The notes below the pieces were generated by a model that was given only the letters and a program-made list of their open reading frames with translations, did no database searches and was not told the DNA's origin. The position numbers were made by a program, and so were the translations under genes. From Piscinibacter aquaticus (GTDB taxonomy: Bacteria > Pseudomonadota > Gammaproteobacteria > Burkholderiales > Burkholderiaceae_C), in NCBI GenBank assembly GCA_007994965.1, contig VOPW01000001.1, positions 1,736,001 through 1,800,000 of the forward strand: a stretch of DNA of 64,000 bases, read 5' to 3'. Positions 11,371 through 22,347 of the stretch are shown here, in pieces (within the stretch, counting starts at the first letter, position 1; each line of letters begins with the position of its first letter).

Positions 11371-13018
11371 ATGACCAGCATCTACGACCAGCACCTCGAC
11401 AGGAATCCTGCCAACTTTGCCGCGCTGAGCCCGGTGAGCTTCGTCGAACGCAGCGCCGAGGTGTTCGGCGATCTGCCGGCGGTCATCCACGGCGCGCGGC
11501 GCTGCGACTGGCGCACGCTGCGCGACCGGTCGGCGCGGCTGGCGGCCGCGCTGCGATCGCTCGGCGTCGAACGCGGCACCACCGTGACCACGATGCTGCC
11601 GAACACGCCGGAGATGGTGGAAGCGCACTACGCCATTCCCGCGGTGAACGCGGTGATCAACACGCTCAACACGCGGCTGGATGCGCCGCTGCTGGCGGCA
11701 GATGAACCACTGCGAAGCCGCGGTGGTGATCACCGACCGCGAGTTCGCGCCGGTGATGGGCGAGGCGCTGCGGCTGCTGAAGGCCGAGCATGGCCGCACG
11801 CCGATCGTCATCGACGTGTGCGACAGCGAGTACACCGGCCCCGGCGAGCGCCTGGGCAGCCACGAGTACGAGGCGCTGCTGGCCGCGCACGAACCGCTGG
11901 CGAGGCTCGAGGGCCCGCGAGACGAATGGGATGCGATCGCGGTGAGCTACACCTCCGGCACCACCGGCGACCCCAAGGGCGTGGTCACGCACCACCGCGG
12001 CGCCTACCTGAACGCGGTGTGCAACGCGGCCACCTGGACCATGCCGCACTTCCCGACCTACCTGTGGACGCTGCCGATGTTCCACTGCAACGGCTGGTGC
12101 TTCCCGTGGACGGTGGCGATGCTCGGCGGCGTGCACGTGTGCCTGCGCCGCGTCGAGGCACCGGCCATCCTGGCGGCGATGCGCGAGCACGGGGTCGACC
12201 ATTACTGCGCCGCGCCGATCGTGCACAACCTGATCATCGCGGCGCCCGAAGCGATGCGCGAAGGCATCCGCCAGAAGGTGCGCGGCATGGTCGCCGGTGC
12301 GGCGCCGCCGGCCGCGATGATCGAAGGCATGGCGAAGATCGGCTTCGACATCACGCACGTCTATGGGCTGACCGAGGTGTACGGCCCGGCCTCGGTGGCG
12401 GTGAAGCGCGACAGCTGGGCGCAGCAGAGCCTGTCCGAGCAGACGCGGCTGAACGGCCGCCAGGGCGTGCGCTACGTGCTGCAGGAGGGCATGACCGTGC
12501 TCGACCCGGAGACGATGGCCGAGACACCCGCCGACGGGCAGACCATGGGCGAGATCATGTTCCGCGGCAACATCGTGATGAAGGGCTACCTGAAGAACCC
12601 GGCCTCCACCGCGAAGGCTTTCCACGGCGGCTGGTTCCACACCGGCGACCTGGCGGTGATGGAGCCCGACCGCTACGTGAAGATCAAGGACCGCAGCAAG
12701 GACATCATCATCAGCGGCGGCGAGAACATCAGTTCGATCGAGGTCGAGGATGCGCTGTACCGCCATCCCGCGGTGATGGCCTGCGCGGTGGTGGCGCGGC
12801 CGCACGAGAAGTGGGGCGAGACGCCGCTGGCCTTCGTCGAGCTCAAGCCCGGCGCCAGCGTCACGGCCGAAGAACTCATTGCCCATTGCAAGGGCCTGCT
12901 GGCCGGCTACAAGGTGCCCCGCGAGATCCGCTTCGAGCCGATTCCGAAGACCTCCACCGGCAAGATCCAGAAGTTCCAGCTGCGCGAGCGCGCGAAGAGC
13001 GCCTCGGCCATCGAATGA
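11371..13018 (+). CDS. Acyl-CoA synthetase (AMP-binding)
   Basis: About 549 residues with one two-base loss near 11695 at a predicted CCTGG. The AMP-binding signature YTSGTTGDPKGVV, the YGLTEVYGP motif, the GWFHTGDLAVM hinge and the catalytic Lys near the end (IPKTSTGKIQKFQLR) are all present. It activates a carboxylic acid, probably medium- or long-chain fatty acid, to its acyl-CoA by way of an acyl adenylate. It is followed after 10 bases by an enoyl-CoA hydratase gene, so a fatty-acid degradation operon is likely. Divergent from the hybrid kinase across about 94 bases. Confidence 0.88.
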
Positions 13019-13028
13019 GGAGACCGAG

Positions 13029-13820
13029 ATGACGACCAACGAAGCGCTGGTGCTGCGCCAGACCGATGCCCGCGGCGTGGTGCGGCTGACGCTGAACCGC
13101 CCGAATGCCTTCAACTCGCTGTCGGAGGACATGCTCGCCGCGCTGCAGGCGGAGCTCGACGCAATTGCGAAGGACGAATCCGCCCGCGTCGTGGTGCTGG
13201 CCGCGTCCGGCAAGGCCTTCTGTGCCGGCCACGATCTCAAGGAGATGCGCGCCGAGCCCTCGCTCGACTATTACCAGAAGCTCTTCGCGCAGTGCGCGCA
13301 GATGATGCTGACCGTTCAGAAACTGCCCGTGCCGGTGATCGCGCGCGTGCACGGCATCGCCACGGCGGCCGGCTGCCAGCTGGTGGCGATGTGCGATCTG
13401 GCGGTGGCCAGCCGCGATGCGCGCTTCGCGGTCAGCGGCGTCAACCTCGGCCTGTTCTGCTCGACGCCGAGCGTGGCGCTGTCGCGCAACCTGCCGCGCA
13501 AGGCGGCGTTCGAGATGCTGGTCACCGGAGCGTTCATCTCCGCCGACGAGGCGCAGGCCAAGGGGCTGGTCAACCGCGTCGCCGAGCCAGACCAGCTCGA
13601 CGCGGCAGTGGAAGCGCTGGCCGCGTCCATCGTCGCCAAGCCGCGCGTGGCGCTGGCGATGGGCAAGGCGCTGTTCTACCGGCAGCTCGAGAAGGGCATC
13701 GCCGCGGCCTACGACGACGCCGGCCAGACCATGGCCTGCAACATGATGGACGACAGCGCGCTCGAAGGCGTACAGGCCTTCATCGACAAGCGGCCGCCGC
13801 GCTGGGGCCAGCCGCATTGA
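13029..13820 (+). CDS. Enoyl-CoA hydratase/isomerase family protein
   Basis: A 263-residue crotonase-fold protein read without interruption. It has LNRPNAFNSLSEDML, GKAFCAGHDLKEM (oxyanion-hole loop) and the second oxyanion-hole strand ATAAGCQLVAMCDLAVAS. Hydration of trans-2-enoyl-CoA in beta-oxidation is the likely reaction; the Glu pair of canonical hydratases is not clearly conserved (GVNLGLFCSTP where many have GxxPxxG), so a related crotonase activity is possible. A translationally coupled gene follows, starting with TTG inside its stop. Confidence 0.88.
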   Translation: MTTNEALVLRQTDARGVVRLTLNRPNAFNSLSEDMLAALQAELDAIAKDESARVVVLAASGKAFCAGHDLKEMRAEPSLDYYQKLFAQCAQMMLTVQKLPVPVIARVHGIATAAGCQLVAMCDLAVASRDARFAVSGVNLGLFCSTPSVALSRNLPRKAAFEMLVTGAFISADEAQAKGLVNRVAEPDQLDAAVEALAASIVAKPRVALAMGKALFYRQLEKGIAAAYDDAGQTMACNMMDDSALEGVQAFIDKRPPRWGQPH

Positions 13821-15259
13821 GGCGGCGCACGCTGCTGGCGTGGGCCGGCCTCACGCCCATGGCATCGCGGGCGGCCGAGGTGAACGCGCCGTGGACCGAG
13901 GGGCTGAAGGCCGAGGCCCGGACGATTCTCGACAGCGCCGCGAACGACGGCCTCGACGCTGACGACTACCGCAGCGGTGCGGTCGAAGAAGCCTTCCGCC
14001 GCTACCTGCGGCATCTGCATGTCGGCCGCGTGCGGCCGCGCGATCTGGGCTTCGGTGTCACGGGTGCCCCGGGCGATGGGGCGGCGGTGGACGCTGCGCT
14101 GGCGAGCGCCGTCGCTGCAGGGCAGCTGCAGAATGCCGTGCGCGCACTGGCGCCGGCTCTGGCGCAATACCGGCAGTTGCGCGACGCGCTGGCGCGTTAC
14201 CGACTGCTCGCCGCAGCACCGGGGTGGGCGGCGCTGGCGCCGATCTCGAAGAAGCTCGAGCCTGGTCAGCCCTACGCCGGCGTCGCGGGCCTGCGCGAGC
14301 GGATGGTGGTGCTGGGCGATCTTCCCGGCGACGCCACGGTTGCCACGGGCCACTACGAAGGCGCACTGGTGGAGGCCGTGCGCCGCTTCCAGTCGCGCCA
14401 TGGCCTGGACGCCGACGGCGTGATCGGCCGCGGCACACAGGCGGCGCTGAACGTTCCGCCCGCGCAGCGGGTGCGCCAGATCGAACTGGCGATGGAGCGG
14501 CTGCGATGGCTGCCGCCGCGCAGCTCCCGTCCGGTGATCGCGATCAACATCCCGATGTTCCGCCTCTGGGCCTGGGATGCCGGCGCGGCGGAATCGGTGC
14601 CGGCGCTGTCGATGGAGGTGATCGTCGGCCGCGCCGTGCGCACGCAGACGCCGGTGTTCGCCGACGAGATGACGCACCTGATCTTCCGGCCCTACTGGAA
14701 CGTGCCACGCTCGATCCTGCGCAACGAGGTGCTGCCGGCGGCGTTGCGCGATCCGGGCTACCTCGCGCGCCACGACATGGAGATCGTCAGCGGGCCCGGT
14801 GACGATGCGAAGCCGGTGGCCGCCACGCCCGAGGCCTTCGAGGCCGCCCGCGCCGGCGCGCTGCGCGTCCGCCAGCGCCCCGGGCCGAAGAACTCGCTCG
14901 GCCTCGTGAAGTTCATCTTCCCGAACGACGACAACGTCTACCTGCATGGCACGCCGGCGCGCGAGCTGTTCGCGCGCAGCCGGCGCGACTTCAGCCACGG
15001 CTGCGTGCGCGTGCAGAACCCGCCGGCGCTCGCGCAGTGGCTGCTGAAGGACCAGTCGGCGTGGAACGCCGAGCGCATCGCCGCGGCGATGGAAGGCGCG
15101 AAGTCACAGCAAGTGAATCTGAGCGCACCGGTGCCGGTGCTGCTGTACTACCTGACGGCCGCGGTGTCGCCCGACGACGGAATGCTGCACTTCGCCGAAG
15201 ACATCTACGGCCACGACGCGGCGCTGGACCGCGCGCTGAAGGCGCGGCGCTATCGCTGA
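13817..15259 (+). CDS. L,D-transpeptidase with peptidoglycan-binding domain (YcbB/LdtD-like)
   Basis: About 480 residues, uninterrupted. The start is a TTG overlapping the previous stop; it gives RRRTLLAWAGL, a possible Tat or Sec signal. An N-terminal Ldt scaffold region is followed by a PG_binding_1 domain (EAVRRFQSRHGLDADGVIGRGTQAALN, about 190-217) and a YkuD domain with the catalytic signature HGTPARELFARSRRDFSHGC VRV (His and Cys). It should form 3-3 crosslinks in periplasmic murein. Next gene, convergent, is a DUF882 murein-peptidase-like protein. Confidence 0.88.
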   Translation: MRRRTLLAWAGLTPMASRAAEVNAPWTEGLKAEARTILDSAANDGLDADDYRSGAVEEAFRRYLRHLHVGRVRPRDLGFGVTGAPGDGAAVDAALASAVAAGQLQNAVRALAPALAQYRQLRDALARYRLLAAAPGWAALAPISKKLEPGQPYAGVAGLRERMVVLGDLPGDATVATGHYEGALVEAVRRFQSRHGLDADGVIGRGTQAALNVPPAQRVRQIELAMERLRWLPPRSSRPVIAINIPMFRLWAWDAGAAESVPALSMEVIVGRAVRTQTPVFADEMTHLIFRPYWNVPRSILRNEVLPAALRDPGYLARHDMEIVSGPGDDAKPVAATPEAFEAARAGALRVRQRPGPKNSLGLVKFIFPNDDNVYLHGTPARELFARSRRDFSHGCVRVQNPPALAQWLLKDQSAWNAERIAAAMEGAKSQQVNLSAPVPVLLYYLTAAVSPDDGMLHFAEDIYGHDAALDRALKARRYR

Positions 15260-15269
15260 GGAAGTCGAC

Positions 15270-15786
15270 TCACCAGGCGCGCACGCGCCCGGTGTCGACG
15301 TGCACGAAATTCGAGCCGGGGTAGAAGCCCACGCCGCCGCGCTGCAGCGACAAGGCCGCTTGCCGCAGGTCGGCCAGCGGCACGTCGGCCACGCGGATGT
15401 CGATCGCCTGGCCGCTCATGTGCAGGCTCTTCGTTGCCACGCCGCTGCTGCGCTCGTGCAGCATGCGGTTGGTGGCCGGCGAGCGGTAGCCGGAGATGAT
15501 CTCGTAGGGCTGGCAGCTGCCGGCGCGCTCGCGCAGCGCGTGCAGCAGGTCGAGCAGGGCCGGGTCCATCGTGCCGACGTCACCAGTGCGGAAGTCGCGC
15601 AGCAGGCGGTTCACCGCACCGAGCGCATCGGGCAGATAGCGGCCGGCGCTGAAGTACTCCACCTCGAGCCGTTCGCCGGTGTGCAGATGGCTGAAGCTCA
15701 GCACACGGGGCTCGCCGCTGCGCGTGTGCCATCACCGGGGCGGCGGCGAGGGCGGCGAGAAGGTGGCGGCGCGACAGCTTCGACAT
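15270..15786 (-). CDS. DUF882/M15-like murein peptidase (MepK-type), exported
   Basis: About 172 residues after one frameshift near 15725. Tat-like signal (SKLSRRHLLAALAAAPVMAHA) then the M15A-like fold: SGYRSPATNRML, a zinc-site SLHMSGQAIDIR and FVHVDTGRVRAW. E. coli MepK (YcbK) of this family cleaves L,D crosslinks made by L,D-transpeptidases. It is convergent with an LdtD-like gene, which supports a shared murein-remodelling role. Confidence 0.83.
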
Positions 15787-15913
15787 GCCCCGCAGTGTAT
15801 CGGCCGGCATCGTGGCCGCCGTTCGTTTGTGTGAACAACTTGACGCTGCTCACTCGTGACAAAGTGAACAGGTCGCGCAGCCCTCAAGATGCACGCCCAG
15901 GAGAAGAGGCCCG

Positions 15914-17817
15914 ATGGACGACGCGTCCTTCCGCCGGCTGGTCGCAAGCTACGAGCACGACAGCCGCGACGACCCGCAGCGCTTTGCCAAGCTGACGGCC
16001 GCCATGGCCGCCTTCGGCTACGCGGCCATCCTGCTGACGCTGGCAGCCTCCGCCTGGGGACTGTGGTGGGGCGTGCGGCAACTGCTCCACGGCCGGGTGC
16101 AGGGCTGGAAGATCATGCTGGTGATCGGCTGCGCTTCGCTGCTGTTCTCGCTGCGCGCGCTGTGGATGCGCCCGCAGGCGCCGCAAGGCCTGCCGGTCAC
16201 CGAGCAGGAAGCGCCGAGGCTCTTCGAGCTGATCGAGAAGGTGCGCCGCAAGACCGGCGCGCCGCGGCCGGACCGCGTGCTGATCGACGGCGAGCTCAAT
16301 GCCGCCGTGTGGCAGCAGCCCCGGCTCGGGCTGCTGGGCTGGCACCGCAACCACCTGATCCTTGGCCTGCCGCTGATGATGGGCCTGTCGACGCGGCAGC
16401 TCGGCGCCGTGATCGCCCACGAGTTCGGCCACCTGCACAGCGCCCACGGCAAGCTCGGGCAGTGGATCTACCGCACGCGACGCAGCTGGTACCTGCTGGC
16501 GCTGGCCCGCGAGCGCGCGAGCCTGGGCGGCAACGTGGCCGACCTCGTGCTCGCCTTCTTCTTCCGCCACTTCTTTCCGCGCTTCAATGCGCGCGCCTTC
16601 GTGCTCTCGCGCCAGCAGGAATTCGAGGCCGACCGCACCGCCCACCGCGTCGTCGGCGCGCAGCCGGCGGCAGAAGGCTTGCAGGCCATCGAGGTGCAGG
16701 CGCGCTACCTTCAGGAGGAGTTCTGGCCGGCCGTGTGGCGCCGTGCGGCGAGCACGCCGTCGCCGGCCAACGAACGACCGTACCGCGTGCTGTTCGATGC
16801 GATGCCGGCGAGCCTGTCGCATGCCAAGGCGCCGAGCTGGCTGGCCGAGAGCCTGAAGCGGCTGTCGGACGTCGACGACACGCACCCCTCGCTGCGCGAC
16901 CGTCTGGCCTTCGCCGAGATCAAGCCGGGGCTGCCGAAGGCGCCGGAGATGTCGGCCGCGCAGGCGCTGCTGGGCAGCGCGCTGAAGGACTGGATCAAGC
17001 GGCTGGACGCGCACTGGCGCGAGGAGATCGGCCGCGACTGGAGCGAGCGGCATCGCTTCGCCAACGCACAGCGCCACCTGATCGGCGAGCTGGAGAAGGA
17101 AAGCGCCACCGGCCCGATCGACCCCGACGACCACCTGCTGTGGGGCCGCGCCGCCCGGCTGCTCGACGGCGATGCCGCCGGCGAGGCCGTGCTGCGCCGC
17201 CGGTGAACGAGCGCCCCGACAGCCTGGCCGGTCGCTATGAACTGGGCATGCTGCTGATCGACGACGCCGATGCGGCGCGCTGCGAGGAGGGCGCCGAACT
17301 GCTGCGCAGCGTGGCCGAGCAGGGCAACCACCCTTGGGCCTTCAGCGCCGCCGCGCGGCGCGAGACCGGCTGGAACGCCGCGAGCGCTTCGACGAGCTGA
17401 AGAAGTGGCGTGAGCTGCTGAAGAAGCGCGATGCCGAGGCCACCGCGGCGATGGAGGCGCTGCACGATTTCGAGAACCCGCAAACCTTCGAGCCGGCCCG
17501 GCTCAGCCGCCGCGTGTTGCGTTCGCTGCAGGATCTGCTGCGGGGCGAACGCGCTGCCGGCCGGGCCTTCGTCGTGCGCAAGGTCGAGAACTCGGCGCCG
17601 CAATGGCGCTTCTGCCTGGTGATCGTCGAGCGCGCCAAGGGCCTGGGTCAGCCCGATGCGCAGACTGGTGGGCCGAGCTGCGCGAGCGCATCGACCTGCC
17701 GTGCCCCTTCATGGTGATCGACCCGCCCACCCCTACTGGGCCGACAAGGCACGCAAGCCGCTGCTCGAGCAGATGCTGGCCGTGCCTGACGCGCAGGTCT
17801 ACACCAGCCGGCGCTGA
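15914..17817 (+). CDS. M48-family membrane metallopeptidase (frameshifted)
   Basis: About 630 residues after repair near 17203, 17370 and 17665 (both predicted CCTGG) and 17730. Two N-terminal membrane helices (YAAILLTLAASAWGLWWGV; WKIMLVIGCASLLFSL), then zinc site AVIAHEFGHLHSAHG (HExxH) and the third ligand in RQQEFEADRTAHRV. This matches HtpX/Oma1-type M48 peptidases, which degrade damaged membrane proteins. The C-terminal 250 residues add repeat-like helices resembling TPR/Sel1 (LAGRYELGMLLI, GAELLRSVAEQGNHPWA). Ends 19 bases before the convergent ETF-QO gene. Confidence 0.82.
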
Positions 17818-17835
17818 GCGCGCCAGCGGCAGCCG

Positions 17836-19521
17836 TCACATGCCGGCGTAGTTCGGCCCGCCGCCGCCTTCGGGCGTGACCCAGACGATGTTCTGCGTCG
17901 GGTCCTTGATGTCGCAGGTCTTGCAGTGCACGCAGTTCTGCGCATTGATCTGCAGCCGGTTGGCGCCCGCATCCGTCTTGACGAATTCGTAGACGCCGGC
18001 CGGGCAGTAGCGGCTCTCGGGCCCGGCGTACTTCGCGAGGTTGATCGCCACCGGCACGTCGCCGCTGCGCAGCGTCAGGTGGGCGGGCTGGTTTTCCTCG
18101 TGGTTGGTGTTGCTGATGAACACCGAGCTCAGGCGGTCGAAGGTCAGCTTGCCATCCGGCTTCGGATAGACGATCTGTGCGCACTCGGCCGCCGGCTTCA
18201 GGTAGGTGTGGTCGGGCGCGGTGCGGTGGATCGTCCACGGCGGCGACTTGAAGCCGATCTTCGGCAGCAGCCACTGCTCGATGCCGGTCATCAGCGTGGC
18301 GGTGGTGCGGCCCTTCTTGAACCACTGCTTGAAGTTGCGCGCGCGGTCCAGCTCCTCGTGCAGCCAGCTCTCCTCGAAGGCCTTCGGATAGTCGCTCAGC
18401 TCGTCGTGCGCGCGGCCGGCCTTGAGCGCCGCAAACGCCGCTTCGGCAGCGAGCATGCCGGTCTTGATCGCGGCGTGGCTGCCCTTGATGCGGCTGGCGT
18501 TGAGATAGCCGGCATCGCAGCCGACCAGTGCGCCGCCCTTGAACACCGTCTTGGGCAGGCTGAGCAGGCCGCCGGCGGTGATGGCCCGGGCGCCATAACC
18601 GATGCGCTTGCCGCCTTCGAGGTACTTGCGGATCTCGGGGTGCGTCTTCCAGCGCTGGAATTCCTCGAAGGGGCTCAGCCACGGGTTCGCATAGTCGAGG
18701 CCGACGACGAAGCCGAGCGCCACCTTGTTGTCCTCGGCGTGGTAGAGGAACGAGCCGCCGTAGGTATCCGATTCGAGCGGCCAGCCGGCGGTGTGCACCA
18801 CCAGGCCGGGCTGATGCTTGGCCGGGTCGATCTCCCACAGCTCCTTCAGGCCGATGCCGTAGCTCTGCGGATCGCGCCCGGCATCGAGCTTGAAGCGCTC
18901 GATCAGCTGTTTGCCCAGGTGTCCGCGCGCGCCTTCCGCGAAGATCGTGTACTTGGCGTGCAGCTCCATGCCGAGCTGGAAGCCCTCGTGCGGCTCGCCA
19001 TCCTTGCCCACGCCCATGTTGCCGGTGGCCACGCCCTTGACCGAACCGTCGTCGTTGTAGAGCACCTCGACCGCAGCGAAGCCGGGAAGATCTCCACGCC
19101 GAGCGATTCGGCCTGCTGCGCCATCCAGCGCGTCACGGCGCCGAGGCTGACGATGAAGTTGCCGTGGTTCTTGAAGCAGTCGGGCAGCAGCCAGTCGGGC
19201 GTCGCCTTGGCGCCCGTCTCATTGAGGAAGAGGAACTGGTCGGAGGTGACCTCCTGCTTCAGCGGCGCATCCATCTCGTTCCACGTCGGGAACAGCTCCG
19301 TGATGGCGCGCGGATCCATGATCGCGCCCGACAGGATGTGCGCGCCGGGTTCGGAACCCTTCTCGAGCACCACCACCGAGACCTCGCCGCCTTCGAGCGC
19401 GGCGAGCTGTTTCAAGCGGATCGCGGTGGCTGGGGCCGGCGGGGCCGCCACCGACGACCACCACGTCGTATTCCATCGCTTCGCGCGGGCCGTATTGTTC
19501 GAGGATCTGTTGCGGGCTCAT
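17836..19521 (-). CDS. Electron transfer flavoprotein:ubiquinone oxidoreductase
   Basis: About 560 residues, full length when frameshifts near 19435 and 19085 are repaired. FAD-binding YDVVVVGGGPAG at the N-terminus, GCDAGYLNASRIKGSHAAIKTGMLAAE, and a C-terminal 4Fe-4S cluster motif CVHCKTCDIKDPTQNIVW. It passes electrons from ETF, reduced by acyl-CoA dehydrogenases, into the membrane quinone pool. That fits the nearby acyl-CoA synthetase and enoyl-CoA hydratase genes. Confidence 0.93.
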
Positions 19522-19714
19522 GGGCGGTTCCTGAAGGTCGACTGCGGGCGATTCTACGGGGTGGGATCGCAAAATAGCACGATCGTTCGATAGGTTGGAC
19601 GCGGCTCGAAGTCGGCCTTGCAGCGCGCGGCACGCGTCACTCCCGCGACACCGCCGATGCTCGAAAGCGCGTGCTATCGTCGCCCGCCGAAGAGGTTTTG
19701 CACACGGAGTCCGC

Positions 19715-20496
19715 ATGAGCTACAGCATCGATCTTTCCGGCCGGGTGGCCCTCGTCACCGGCGCATCCAGCGGCCTGGGAACGCAGTTTGCCAAGACGCT
19801 GGCCGGCGCCGGCTGCGCCGTCGTGCTGGCCGGCCGCCGCATCGAACGGCTGAAGACGCTGCGCGCCGAGATCGAGGCCGGCGGCGGCGATGCGCACGTG
19901 GTCGAGCTCGACGTGACCGACCTCGACAGCATCAAGTCGGCCGTGGCCCACGCCGAGACCGAGATGGGCACGATCGACATCCTGATCAACAACTCGGGGT
20001 CAGTACGACGCAGAAGCTGATCGACGTGACCGAGGAAGACTACGACTTCGTCTTCGACACCAACACCAAGGGCGCCTTCTTCGTCGCGCAGGAAGTCGGC
20101 AAGCGCATGCTGGGCCGCGCCAAGGGTTCTGCGCCGGGCACCTTCACCGGCGGGCGCATCGTCAACATCGCCTCGATGGCCGGGCTGCGCGTGCTCGGGC
20201 AGATCGGCGTGTACTGCATGAGCAAGGCGGCAGTGATCCACATGACGCGGGCGATGGCACTGGAGTGGGGCCGCTTTGGCATCAACGTCAATGCGATCTG
20301 CCCGGGCTACATCGACACCGAGATCAACCACCACCACTGGCAGACCGAGCAGGGCAAGAAGCTGATCGACATGCTGCCGCGCAAGCGCGTGGGCCAGCCG
20401 CAGGATCTGGACACCACGCTGCTGATGCTGGTGGCCAACGAGAGCCACTTCATCAATGGCGCGGTGATCCAGGCGGACGACGGCTTCGCGGTCTAG
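19715..20496 (+). CDS. Short-chain dehydrogenase/reductase
   Basis: About 260 residues with one frameshift near 19999, where a run of G appears one base short. NAD(P)-binding TGASSGLGTQFA, the structural NNSG, catalytic Ser in NIASMAGL, and YCMSK (Tyr and Lys of the active site). The His-rich EINHHHWQTEQG lid is characteristic of a beta-oxidation-associated 3-hydroxyacyl-CoA-type subgroup, but the substrate cannot be read from sequence. Upstream 193 bases contain no gene. Confidence 0.88.
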
Positions 20497-20586
20497 TCAT
20501 GACGACCCCTCGCTGGCCGGGTACGGCCATCGATCCCCGAGGGGATGCCGCCCAGCTTGGGGCGGCCCGGCGCTGGGCGGCTGAGC

Positions 20587-21246
20587 ATGCGGCCGCTGTC
20601 GCTGCTCGAAACCCGCGTGCTCGGCGTGCTGGTCGAGAAGCAGCACACCGTGCCCGACAGCTACCCGCTGTCGCTGAATTCGCTGACGCTGGGCTGCAAC
20701 CAGAAGACCGCGCGCGACCCGGTACTCAATGCCACCGAGGCGGAGGTGCAGGCCGCGGTGGACGCACTGCGTGCGCTGAGCCTGGTGTTCGAGAGCAGCG
20801 GCTCGCGCGTGACGCGCTACGAACACAACACCGGCCGCGCGCTCGGACTGCCATCGCAGTCGGTGGCGCTGCTGGCGGTGCTGATGCTGCGCGGTCCGCA
20901 GACGGCTTCGGAGTTGCGCGCCAACTGCGAACGCCTGCATCGGTTTGCCGACACCTCGTCGGTCGAAGCTTTCCTCGACGAACTCGCTGCACGACCGGAA
21001 GAGAAGGGCGGTCCGCTGGCGCTGAAGCTGCCGCGCGCCCCGGGTGCCCGGGAACCCCGCTGGACGCACCTGCTCAGCGGCCCGGTCGACGTGAGCGCGA
21101 TGCCCGTTGCGGCGGCAGACGAGATCGTGGCCACCAGCGAAATCGCGGCACTGAAGGCGCGACACGACGCGCTCCAGGCGGAGGTCAGCGAATTGCGCGG
21201 ACTCGTCGAGCGGCTCTATGCCGAGCTCGGCGTGGCCAAGCCCTGA
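20587..21246 (+). CDS. YceH family protein (DUF480)
   Basis: A 219-residue uninterrupted protein. The start [28 protein letters not shown] and [10 protein letters not shown] are hallmarks of YceH: two tandem winged-helix domains, the second near [18 protein letters not shown] short C-terminal coiled coil ([20 protein letters not shown]) completes it. Cellular role is unknown in the family. Sits between an SDR and a thioesterase gene, 17 bases from the latter, so likely co-transcribed. Confidence 0.88.
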   Translation: MRPLSLLETRVLGVLVEKQHTVPDSYPLSLNSLTLGCNQKTARDPVLNATEAEVQAAVDALRALSLVFESSGSRVTRYEHNTGRALGLPSQSVALLAVLMLRGPQTASELRANCERLHRFADTSSVEAFLDELAARPEEKGGPLALKLPRAPGAREPRWTHLLSGPVDVSAMPVAAADEIVATSEIAALKARHDALQAEVSELRGLVERLYAELGVAKP

Positions 21247-21263
21247 GCGAGAGCCGGACGACG

Positions 21264-21686
21264 ATGCTGCGATTCCACCTGCCCGAGCAGAAGAAGCTGG
21301 TGCACGAGATGGTGATCCCCATCCGCTGGGGCGACATGGACGCGATGGGCCATGTCAACAACACCATCTACTTCCGCTACTTCGAGACGGTGCGCATCGA
21401 CTGGTTTCAGAAGATCGGTGCCGTGCCGGGACCGCAGGGCATCGGCCCGGTCATCGTCAACGCCTTCTGCAGCTTCATCCGCCAGATCGAATATCCGGGC
21501 GAGGTCCTGGCCAAGCACTACGTGGCCAACCCGGGCCGCACCAGCTTCGACACCTTCATGACGCTGGAGCGCACCGACCAGCCCGGCGTGATCTACACCG
21601 AAGGCGGCGCGAAGACGGTGTGGGTGGATTTTCCGAAGCAGAAGTCGGTGCCACTGCCCGACTGGATCCGCGAGATCGTCGGCTGA
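21264..21686 (+). CDS. Acyl-CoA thioesterase (4HBT hotdog family)
   Basis: A 140-residue hotdog-fold protein. The signature IRWGDMDAMGHVNNTIYFRYFE carries the catalytic Asp of the 4-hydroxybenzoyl-CoA thioesterase/YbgC family. Hydrolysis of an acyl-CoA is expected; the substrate is unknown. Convergent with the PAS-LuxR regulator six bases away. Confidence 0.86.
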   Translation: MLRFHLPEQKKLVHEMVIPIRWGDMDAMGHVNNTIYFRYFETVRIDWFQKIGAVPGPQGIGPVIVNAFCSFIRQIEYPGEVLAKHYVANPGRTSFDTFMTLERTDQPGVIYTEGGAKTVWVDFPKQKSVPLPDWIREIVG

Positions 21687-21692
21687 CCCTCC

Positions 21693-22268
21693 TCAGGCGC
21701 GCAGCAGCTTCTGCACCAGCTCCGGCGTCGTCGCCGCACGGTGCTTCTTCATCAGCCGGGCGCGGTAGACATCCACCGTGCGCGGGCTGATCTCGAGCTT
21801 CTTGCCGATCAGCTTGCTGGTGAGCCCTTCGATCAGCAACGCAGCAATCTCGCGCTCGCGCGGCGTGAGATCGACGCCCAGACGCCGCCGCGCCGACAGA
21901 TCCTCGAACACCCAGATGCCGGCCGCGTGCGGCTGCGCCGGATCGAGCGCGCGGCCCGACACGTGGCACCAGAACAGCTCGCCGCGCTGCGCACCATCGA
22001 CGCGCTTCATCACCCGCTCGTCGCTGTACCAGCCCTGGCGGTCCAGGCTCGCGGCGATGCGCGCGCCGGTGCGTTCGAACTCGTCGTGCGTGGGGTAGAG
22101 CACCTCGAAGCTCTGCCCGATCAGCTGCTCGCGCTCGGCGCCGAACATCGCCAGCACCTGCTGGTTGCAGTCGACCATCAGCCGGTTGCGCGACAGCACC
22201 ATGCCCACGGGGGCGAGGTCGAAGGCGGTGCGGTAGTCCAGGGGCGGGGAAGTCCGCGGGGTAGTCAT
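21693..22268 (-). CDS. PAS domain LuxR-type transcriptional regulator
   Basis: A 191-residue protein. Residues about 10-120 form a PAS domain ([42 protein letters not shown]); residues about 128-190 form a LuxR/FixJ helix-turn-helix ([42 protein letters not shown]). No receiver domain, so it probably senses a ligand or redox state directly. It is divergent from the CoA-transferase operon; three TACGTA boxes lie between them and are its probable operator. Confidence 0.87.
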   Translation of the reverse strand: MTTPRTSPPLDYRTAFDLAPVGMVLSRNRLMVDCNQQVLAMFGAEREQLIGQSFEVLYPTHDEFERTGARIAASLDRQGWYSDERVMKRVDGAQRGELFWCHVSGRALDPAQPHAAGIWVFEDLSARRRLGVDLTPREREIAALLIEGLTSKLIGKKLEISPRTVDVYRARLMKKHRAATTPELVQKLLRA

Positions 22269-22278
22269 TAATCAATTC

Positions 22279-22306
22279 TACGTAGCGCTACGTAATGCAC
22301 TACGTA
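22279..22306. promoter_or_regulatory. Three TACGTA boxes, probable operator of the PAS-LuxR regulator
   Basis: The palindrome TACGTA occurs at 22279-22284, 22289-22294 and 22301-22306, start-to-start spacing 10 and 12 bases, about one helical turn. They occupy the 79-base gap between a LuxR-type regulator and the CoA-transferase genes. LuxR/FixJ-type proteins commonly bind such short palindromes as dimers. Confidence 0.6.
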
Positions 22307-22347
22307 GTACCCTTGCGCGGCTTCTCATCCGACCAGGAGACGATTCG

